Assembly: GCA_004293365.1 (NCBI GenBank)
Contig: RDYN01000054.1
Span: forward strand, 1 to 37,041
Reading direction: 5' to 3'
From: Oscillatoriales cyanobacterium
GTDB lineage: Bacteria; Cyanobacteriota; Cyanobacteriia; Cyanobacteriales; Microcoleaceae
Length of the DNA stretch: 37,041 nucleotides
Positions 25,900 to 35,800 of the stretch are shown piece by piece. Both the position numbers and the translations under genes were made by a program. Within the stretch, counting starts at the first letter, position 1; each line of letters opens with the position of its first letter. The notes beneath the pieces were generated by a model that ran no database searches, was not told the DNA's origin, and was given only the letters and a program-made list of their open reading frames with translations.

Positions 25900-26081
25900 T
25901 TAGTCATTAGTCATTAGTCAGCAGTCATTAGTCAGCAGTCATTAGTCAGCAGTCATTAGTCAGCAGTCAGCAGTCATTAGTCAGCAGTCATTAGTTGTTA
26001 GGTGTTAGGTGTTAGCTATTAACTAATGACTAATGACCAATGACTAATGACTAATGACCAATGACCGATGACTACTGACTA
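25900..26081. repeat. Opposed AGTCATT/AGTCAGC heptamer arrays between atpB and atpE
   Basis: About 13 units of AGTCATT and AGTCAGC run from 25900 to 25995. A short TTAGGTG heptamer stretch follows (25997-26014). About 8 units of the inverse complement (ACTAATG, ACCAATG) run from 26021 to 26081, ending three bases from the atpB stop. The two arms can fold into a long imperfect hairpin in the atpB-atpE transcript. Confidence 0.95.
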
Positions 26082-26084
26082 AAA

Positions 26085-27590
<1,506 letters not shown>

Positions 27591-27667
27591 TTAACATTTA
27601 GAAATGCTATTTCTCAGAGTACCACTGAACAGACGCACTATTTAGATTTGTATGGGGATGCTTAAGA

Positions 27668-28012
27668 TTGAACCTCCCCACGTCTGGCATCCGGGGGATT
27701 CTTGCCCACCAATCAAGGCTCTAAGGGGACATTCAAGTATCCCTCTACTCACTCAAACAGCTTAAAGCTGAGATTGCGTATACTTTCTGAGTCCGATCTA
27801 TGTTTAAGTTTGAACGCTCCATACCCTGCCATTATTTGCCCTTTAACTATTCCAAATCTAGTTGGATCTGTCCGTTGCTGGGATTGCGACCTACTAGGGT
27901 ACTTCAATGGGCCGAAGGTTATTCCTACTCACTTTTCGCTTGTGCTGATTGTACACGGCGGTTGAAACCGCTACCGACTTATCCCCATGTCTAAAGCCTG
28001 GGGCCCGGCGGG
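27668..28012 (-). mobile_element. Right-end / omega-RNA remnant of an IS200/IS605-type (TnpB) element
   Basis: Read on the minus strand, the segment ends in a hairpin with stem TCCCC/GGGGA (27674-27698), preceded by GGCAAGAA and followed by GGTTCAATC. This is the arrangement at the right end of cyanobacterial IS200/IS605 elements, where TTCAA borders the insertion. Upstream lie about 220 bases without reading frame, in the position of the omega-RNA scaffold, and further upstream a short open frame ending at 27894 that may be the last codons of tnpB. No intact tnpB or tnpA is present. The call rests on pattern recognition of the right end, not on a search. Confidence 0.5.
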
Positions 28013-28028
28013 CTCGTCTTTCGGTCAT
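27894..28028 (-). pseudogene. Short frame, possible C-terminal tail of a lost tnpB
   Basis: A 44-codon frame whose ATG overlaps the stop of the PEP-CTERM gene (ATGA). It reads GFRHGDKSVAVSTAVYNQHK then RKVSRNNLRPIEVP. No domain is recognised. Its place directly upstream of the omega-RNA-like segment is where the disordered C-terminal tail of TnpB would lie, so a deletion fragment is more likely than a real small gene; the ATG overlap may be chance. Confidence 0.3.
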
Positions 28029-28825
28029 TTTTCTGGTTGCTGCTGTCGCTTTTTTTTCCCGCGAGCCGCCGCCAAAGCCCCGATCCCCAGCATGGTGCCG
28101 AATACTGTCACAGGCTCGGGTGCGAGCTCTGCCGAGACGGTGAAGTCTTGGAAGTCGCGATCGTTTCCTTGTCCGGCATCATCGAAGGATATTTTTGTAC
28201 CCTGAGCCAGTTGGGCCATTGTGAGCGATGAATATTGCTCTGGGCCTTTACCGCCGTTGATACTTGTAAATAAGTCGGGGGAGCGGGGGTTGAGCTGAAA
28301 GTCGCCAAATACGGCTTGCTGACATCCCGCCACCGCACAGTCATCTCTGCGAAACTGGGTGTTGGCGGCAAACCATTCGGGGCTGTTCATGAAGGTGGTG
28401 CTGGAGGCGTACTGCTCGAATTGTTTGCCGCTGCCGCTGTCGCTCCACAGCAGCAGGGCATAAACCTGATCCTGCAAAAAGGTGAAGGTTTGAGTTGGGG
28501 AGCCGTTGTCAGAGCTGACTGAGTTGCCGAAGGTTCCTTTCCATTCATCGGCGCTCCCGTTATCTGAGGGTTTGAACTCGTAAAACAGCCGGGTGATGTT
28601 GCTGTAGCCATTGCTTCCTGTCTGAGCTTGGGCTACCCACAAGCTGGACTGGTAAGCGCCGTGAGATTGGTCGAATGTAAAGTTGATATTTGTATCTCGA
28701 TCGAACTGGATGCCAGTGGTGCCAAACATGAAAGCTCGGGCGGGCGTGCAGGTGCTGAGCAAGATTGTCGTTGCCAAACTGGCAACGGTGAAAGATGTTT
28801 TTTTGACTAGCGTTAAGGTAGCCAT
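28025..28825 (-). CDS. PEP-CTERM-sorted secreted protein
   Basis: The 266-residue exported protein has a signal peptide (residues 1 to about 32: basic MATLTLVKK, hydrophobic FTVASLATTILLS, then ARA). Its beta-rich body (FMFGTTGIQFDRDTNINFTF) includes a Cys pair in RDDCAVAGCQQAVFG. The C-terminal sorting signal is PEPVTVFGTMLGIGALAAAR followed by basic GKKKR. PEP-CTERM proteins are processed by exosortase and are usually linked to exopolysaccharide surfaces. The start at 28825 is well supported: GGAGGA lies 8-13 bases upstream, while the longer frame to 28903 lacks this. The function of the body is unknown. The downstream TnpB-like fragment starts within the stop codon. Confidence 0.85.
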   Translation of the reverse strand: MATLTLVKKTSFTVASLATTILLSTCTPARAFMFGTTGIQFDRDTNINFTFDQSHGAYQSSLWVAQAQTGSNGYSNITRLFYEFKPSDNGSADEWKGTFGNSVSSDNGSPTQTFTFLQDQVYALLLWSDSGSGKQFEQYASSTTFMNSPEWFAANTQFRRDDCAVAGCQQAVFGDFQLNPRSPDLFTSINGGKGPEQYSSLTMAQLAQGTKISFDDAGQGNDRDFQDFTVSAELAPEPVTVFGTMLGIGALAAARGKKKRQQQPEK

Positions 28826-28851
28826 AACCCTGATTCCTCCGGTATTGTTAG

Positions 28852-28881
28852 TTAGTAAACTGGTCAATGCTATCTTGTCAA
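28852..28881 (-). promoter_or_regulatory. Possible promoter of the PEP-CTERM gene
   Basis: On the minus strand, TTGACA (28876-28881) is followed after 18 bases by TACTAA (28852-28857), a weak -10. A start near 28845 would leave a leader of about 20 bases carrying the GGAGGA ribosome-binding site. Confidence 0.3.
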
Positions 28882-29589
28882 GACGGAAATAGACGATCGC
28901 CACTCTCGGATATTGAGGGCGATCGTCAAACCGACAAAACAGACTCTACACCAGTGACTCCACAGACTGATATCACTTAGGTGTGTTTTTAAGTCAATGA
29001 GTGCTTGTTCTAAGAGTTTTCACTGACACTCTAGTGGCAGAATACTTTCATCTGTCACAGCCAGATTTTCACTCAGTATAGATTTCCAAGCTACTACATC
29101 TATTGGTATCGGCAACCGTCTCAAATTGACTGAAAGACTTGCAAATATTGGCTTTCATCAAAAATATATAAATTTTTTTCATCAATTTTTGTAAATTTTG
29201 GGTAAAGCTCGTCCCAAAATTATAAAGTTTCTCAGAACAATTCGGCTGTTGGGTCAGTTGCTCGCTTTAGCAGGCTCAGATGCAGCGGCGGTTGGGAGTA
29301 GGGATTGGAGCGAGTTGTTTGGCACTAGCAGCAAGTTGCTTTCACAGGCGATCGGTACTTAAGCATTTTTGACTGCTAATAGTCAAGGTTGTTCCACCCC
29401 TCACCCGGCTGTTGGGCGCCATATTTGGGTCAACAGTTCCGGACACATCAATCCGCTTCTTTGTAGTAATTGCTTTATGAAATTGGTAATAATCGAAACA
29501 ATAAACTCTCATTTTATACCCCAGATCGCCCGCGCCTGAGTTATGGCAAAAAAACTGTTTGTGCGTAAATTAGAGTAATTAAGGAATAG
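28882..29589. other. Gene-free region upstream of the PEP-CTERM gene
   Basis: About 700 bases without a plausible reading frame on either strand. AT-rich runs (around 29160-29225) alternate with a GC-richer patch (29240-29345) that may be decayed coding sequence, though no family was recognised. No RNA gene was seen. Confidence 0.4.
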
Positions 29590-29699
29590 AAATTAAATAA
29601 CTTAAGCAAATTTGTGGGATGGGCGTCCCGCCCTTGCAGAAAGGACGGGCGGGACGCCCATCCCACAACAATCATCAAAGTGTAAGTTATTAAATCTTC
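29590..29699. mobile_element. Palindromic miniature element, copy B
   Basis: The second copy of the element at 16041-16147. The core GGGATGGGCGTCCCGCCC and its complement (29616-29664) is almost identical, the loop differs (TTGCAGAAAG), and the AT-rich ends (TTAAATAACTTA at the left, TAAGTTATTAAATCTTC at the right) are again inverted. It lies about 145 bp before the giant TPS gene. Confidence 0.75.
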
Positions 29700-29843
29700 A
29701 TTACTAAATAGATAGATTCCCTGCGGATTTAGTATATTTCTTTGAACGAAATTACGTCAATCCTATTGACAGGAGGAACCTTGATGAGTCAGAATAGAGA
29801 AAGATAAATACGATCGCACTTTTAGCACAAATCTTTAACCACA

Positions 29844-32800
29844 ATGGCAGCCAACAAACTACATTTGCTCGGATGGTTATTCATAGTTGGCTGGCTCAAT
29901 GCAGCGGCTGGCTCGGCTTCGGCGCAACCGATCGCCCCCGCAGCAGACGGTACGAACACAGTCGTGACACCCGACGGCAACCGCTACGACATTTCCGGGG
30001 GGTCATTGGGCGGTGACAAAACTAATCTTTTTCACAGTTTTACTCAGTTTGGGCTGAGCGAAGGTCAAACGGCAAACTTTTTAAGCAATCCCAACATTCA
30101 AAATATCTTAGGAAGAATTAACGGGGGAAATCCTTCTTTAATTAACGGCTTAATTCAAGTGACAGGCGGCAATTCTAACCTGTTTTTGATGAATCCGTCG
30201 GGGATAATTTTCGGGCCGAATGCCAGTCTCAACGTACCTGGTTCTTTTAACGCGACGGCGGCTACAGGGATCGGTTTTGGGAACGATCGCTGGTTTAGCG
30301 CGATCGGCAATAACAACTGGGCAACTTTAATCGGGAATCCCAACAGTTTTGCATTTACTGCTTTGCAAAACGGAAGTATTGTGAATTCCGGGAATTTGAC
30401 CGTGGCACCAGGTCAAAGTTTAAGTTTGACTGGCGGTACGGTTGTCAATACCGGTCAGTTAACTGCGCCGTCTGGCAATATTACCGTGATGGCCGTACCC
30501 GGTCACAATTTGGTGCGGATTTCTCAAGCGGGAAATTTATTGAGTTTAGATGTTGGGCCAACAGCAACTGGGGGTTTGCTGCCGAATAATTGGACGCAGC
30601 CGGTGTTATCTTTGCCGGAGTTGCTGACTGGTAAAGGCCAGGAACAAGCAACGAATTTGACGGTAAATCCGAATGGGGATGTGGTGCTGGCGGGGAATGT
30701 GGCTGTGCCTGCAACTGCGGGAACTGCGATCGCCAGCGGCAGTATCAATGTCTCGGGCAATACTGGGGGTAATGTTAACATATTGGGCGATCGCGTCGGA
30801 GTTATTGCGGGTAACATCGATGCTTCGGGTACTAACGGCGGCGGGAATGTACTGATTGGCGGAGATTATCAGGGCTTAGGGACTGTACCCAATGCTGGGC
30901 GGACGTTTGTCAGCGGTGATTCGACAATTAATGCGGATGCGATTAGTAGTGGGAATGGCGGGCGAGCGATCGTTTGGGCTGATGAAACTACTCGCTTTAA
31001 TGGCAATATTACTGCCCGAGGTGGCTCGTTGTCGGGGAATGGTGGGTTTGTGGAGGTGTCGGGAAAACAATGGCTGGATTTTGCTGGTTTGGTGGATTTG
31101 CGATCGACTGTCGGCAGTGCCGGAACCTTATTGTTAGATCCTACTAATATTACTATTAGCACAGCTCCGGATGCAGCCGGTGCCTTCGGGGGAGGAGTGT
31201 TTGCTCCCGGTATCGCCGCCGCTACTTCTACAATCAATAACGGGACGCTCGAAACCCAATTGGGTTTAGGTAATGTTACTATTTCTACTCTGTCTATTGG
31301 TGCGAGTGCAGGGGATATTACAGTTAGCGCTCCCATTTCTTGGGCTAATAAAAATTCTTTGACTCTGAATGCTAATAACAGCATATTTGTTAACAACAAT
31401 ATCACAACTCAGGGAGGCAATATCACCCTGAATGCTGATACCGACAATCTCAGCGGTGGTAATGTCACCATTACCAATGCGACGATTAATACAAATGGTG
31501 GCAATTTTACCGGTACTGGCCGCGGGAATACTGTCAATGGAAATGGGATTAATATTAATGGTGGTACGATTAATGCTGGTGGTGGGAATATTGACCTCAC
31601 TGGTAGTAGTGCAGGAAATACGGCAATCAACGTCGGTCTTCAGGTATCTGGCGGAATCATTACACCTACTTTAGTAACTACTGGAACGGGAAAGATTACC
31701 CTTACTGGCACTAGCGGTACCAGCCTCAATAGTGACGGGATAATTTTGCGCGGGCCTACTATACTTTCAGCCAATGGTGAGATTGTACTGACTGGTAACG
31801 GCAGCGGATCTGGTAACGGCATTCTGATTTTGAGTAATGCCGTGGTGGAATCAACGGGGACGGGAAAAGTTGGCCTGACTGGTACGGGCGGCAATGGGAT
31901 TAATGGCAGCAATAGAGGGATATCTGTTGAGAGCAAAAGCATAGTACGATCGCTCAATGGAGATATCAGTCTTGTTGGAAAAGGTGGCAGCAGTGGAAGC
32001 AGTAACTACGGTATTGCGATCGACAACGCGGCCTTAGTGCAATCAACAGGTATTGGAAGTATTACTTTCAGCGGTACCGGCGGTGCTGGCATAGATAATA
32101 ACTCCGGGATATTGATTAACGCCGCCAAAGTGCTATCAAACAATGGAAATATCAGCTTCACAGGGACAGGCGGTGGCACTGGAAGCAATAACTTCGGCAT
32201 TCGCATGGAAAACCTGCCGTCGTCAGAGGTACCACTTCTAAATGGATCGCTAGTTGAATCCACAGGAAGCGGAACTATTACTTTCAACGGTACGGCTGGC
32301 GCGGGTACAGATAGTAACAGCGGGATATCGCTTTCTAATTCTAATGTGCGATCGGCAAGTGGAAATATCGCCATGACTGGTACAGGTGCGGGGACTGGTA
32401 TCACCAAAACAAATTACGGCATTATTGTTGAGAGTAATTCAGCAGTAGAATCGACGGCGGCAAATATCGATCTGACTGGTAAGGCAGCAATCGGTTCGGC
32501 GGCAATTTATCTGAATAATGGTTCGCTACAATCTACGGTGGGAAATGTTGCTCTGACTGGTAATGGGCCAAGCGGTGCTAATGAAATTAACCTGAATAAT
32601 AGCTCGATCAACCTGACTCCGGCAAGTGGCAATAATGTTACTTTGACGAGCGATGCAATTACGGTGTTAGGCACGTCTAAAGTCAGTGGGAAAGGTACTA
32701 TTCTGTTGCAACCTCTGACTCCGAGTTTAGGTATTACTGTGGGCACTGCTGGTAATTCTGCTGATGTGAATCTCAGCACTGCTGAACTCGCAGCTTTCAA

Positions 32801-35800
32801 GGGATTTTCCCAAATGATTATCGGGCGGGCTGATGGCAGTGGGACGATCGCAATTTCTGACCCCATTGCTGTTACTTTTGATTTTCCAGTCACATTTCGT
32901 TCTCCCCAAACTAGCGCCACAACTAGCGGCACAATTGCAGTCAATGGCAATATTAAAGGTATAAATAACGCTTCAATTAGTTTTGATGCTCCCACTACTA
33001 ACTTAAATGCAAATGTTGTCACCAACGAACAGAATATTACCTTTGGTGGTAAGGTGTCTCTCGTTAAGGGTTCTAATGTCACTCTCGATACTGGGTTGAC
33101 GAAGGCAGGCGATATTAATTTTGGGGGCACTGTTGACGGTGACGGGAAGCTAACTTTGACTTCGGGAACAGGTATTATTAATCTCAAGGGGCCCATTGGG
33201 GCGACTGTGCCTTTGAGTTCCCTGACAATAGCTAATTCTCTGAATGTTACCAGTACCAGTCCGATCGCGATTACCGCTACGGGCGATATTACTGCAGGCA
33301 ATATTACGAATCCCGGACGGGCGATCGCGCTTACCAGCAACAATGGTAACATTACGAGAAGTTCCACAGGGGCGATCGATACAAGTTCTACTGCGGGGAA
33401 TGGCGGCCCGATTGCACTGAGTGCCAACAATATTACTCCTGGTAATCTCAACTCAAGTTCCACGGCGGGCGATGGTGGAAAAATCACCCTCACGGGCAAA
33501 ACTGGCAACATTTTAGCAGATGCCGGAGTAGTTTGGAACTCTAGTTCTAGTTCCGGTGCGGGCGGGGATATCGCGATCGCCGCACCCAATCAAGTGGCGA
33601 TAAATATCATTGATGCTAGGGGATTGCCCGGTACGGGAAATATTAGCATTAGCGGTAATGAGATTGGCTTTTCGGGAGGCCCAGATTCCGTACAGGGTAA
33701 AGGTACTTTGTCCGTGGCGCCGTCTTCGCCCAATGTCGGAATTCGCTTCCAGGATGCACTTGCTGACGATCCGAAGGATCTCGATTTAGGCAAACAATTT
33801 TTATCCTCCTTGGCTAATGGATTTAGTGGAATTGCGATCGGAACTAATACTACCGCAGGCAATATCACGGTAGACAATTTGCCGGCTATTTTCAAAGATC
33901 CTGTGACTTTCAATACTCAAGGTACAATTTTTGTAAATAAAGGTCAAGCAATTTCGGGAACTGATAATGCTTCAGTTACGCTCAACGCTACTACTAATAA
34001 CCTGAAAGGAAATATTACCACCGACGCTCAAGATATCACAATTAAGGGCAATATCTTAGTTGGAGAGAGCGTCTTAATTGGGAATGGGAATTCAGCAAGC
34101 GGCAAGATTCTGTTGAATGATAATATTGATGGCAGCGGCAATCTCACTTTAGAAACAGGTACGGTAAACATTGCAGTGAAAGGTGCTGTAGGCAATACTG
34201 CACCCTTAGGAAAGATTACTGTGAATAGTGGTGGTACAGCTACTTTTAATGCTGTCACTGCTAGCAGTTTCACTACCAATGCTGGCGGCAAAACTGAATT
34301 AAATGGCAATGTGACTACCACCGGCGCTCAAACCTACGGAGATGCTGTCACGATTGCCAACAATCCAATTCTCGCAGGCAGCGGCGTTACTTTCAACGAT
34401 ACTGTGAACGGTGACAGCAATTTGACTGTGAATGGGGGTAGCGGTAATATTACATTTAGCGGTGCAGTTGGGACTCTAAGTGCGATCGGCAATCTGGCAG
34501 CTAACTCTACAGGTACAACCACATTTAATACCGTCAATTCTGCCAGCGTCACTACCAATGCGGTTGGTACAACTATACTCAAGGGCAATGTCATTACCAC
34601 TAATTCTCAAACCTATGGAGATGCTGTCACAATTGCCAACAATCCGATTCTGTCAGGCAGCGCTGTTAGTTTCAATAATAGTGTTGACGGCACTAGCGAT
34701 TTGACTGTGAATTCGGGTAGTGGCAATATTACATTCAGCGGTGCAGTTGGGGCTGCAAGTGCGATCGGCAATCTGAAAGCTAATTCTACGGGTACAACTG
34801 CATTTAATCAAACAGTCAGGGCTGCGAGTTTGACTACAGATGCGGGTGGCACAACTCAAGTGAAGGGAAATGTCACTACAACTAATTCTCAAACCTATGG
34901 AGATGCTGTCACGATTGCCAACAATCCGATTCTGTCAGGTAGTGCTGTTACTTTTAACAATACTGTTGACGGCGGTGGCGATTTGACTGTGAAGGCGGCT
35001 AGCGGTAATGTTACCTTCACAAGTGCGATCGGCAAAACAACTCCTCTGGCAAATTTAACTGCCAACAGCAAGACATCTTTGGGCGGCAACGTCACGACAA
35101 CGGGCAGTCAAACTTATGCAGATGCAGTGACAATTGCCAAAAATTCGATTCTGTCAGGCAGCGATATTACTTTCAACAAGACTGTTGACGCGGCTGGCAA
35201 TCTCGGTATTGCTGCTGACAATGTTAATCTCAAAGGAATTGTCACAACTACCAATGACGGCGCGTTAGACGGTGCATTCAGTCAAAAAGGGGCGGGAACT
35301 GTTGCCGTTAGCGGCAATATCACCACAACTAATGATAATATTAGTTTTAACGGGCCGGTGACAGTAAAAGCTCCTGTAAGTTTTACACCGGGAGATGCAA
35401 CTATTGCTTTCGGTTCGACTTTAGCAGCAGGAACTAATTCGCTGAATTTAACAGCAAGTGAAATTAATTTTTCCGATAAGGTTTCTGGTACGGGCGCGCT
35501 AACTCTGCAACCGACAAAGGCAGGACAAAATATTGTAGTTGGCGGCACTGATAACACTACTCCGGCTTTAGATTTGACGGCGGCGGAAATTAATTTGATT
35601 CAAAATGGATTTACCTCGATCGCGATCGGGAAATTGAATGGCAGCGGCAATATTACTATTCCTAACAATCTCAATTTTTCGTCACCAGTCACGATTCAAA
35701 CGGGAAGTGGTACGATCGCCCTTAATGCCAATATTACCGGAAATGACAACAGCAGTATTGCTCTTAAGGGCAATAATGTCCAACTCGGCAGTGATGTCAA

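Noticed and set aside
32507..33589. Long minus-strand frame (360 codons) opposite the TPS gene, with several others at 30869-36382
   Set aside because: The repetitive Gly/Asn/Thr codon use of the TPS gene depletes stops on the other strand; the products are Pro/Leu/Val-rich, without domains or ribosome-binding sites.
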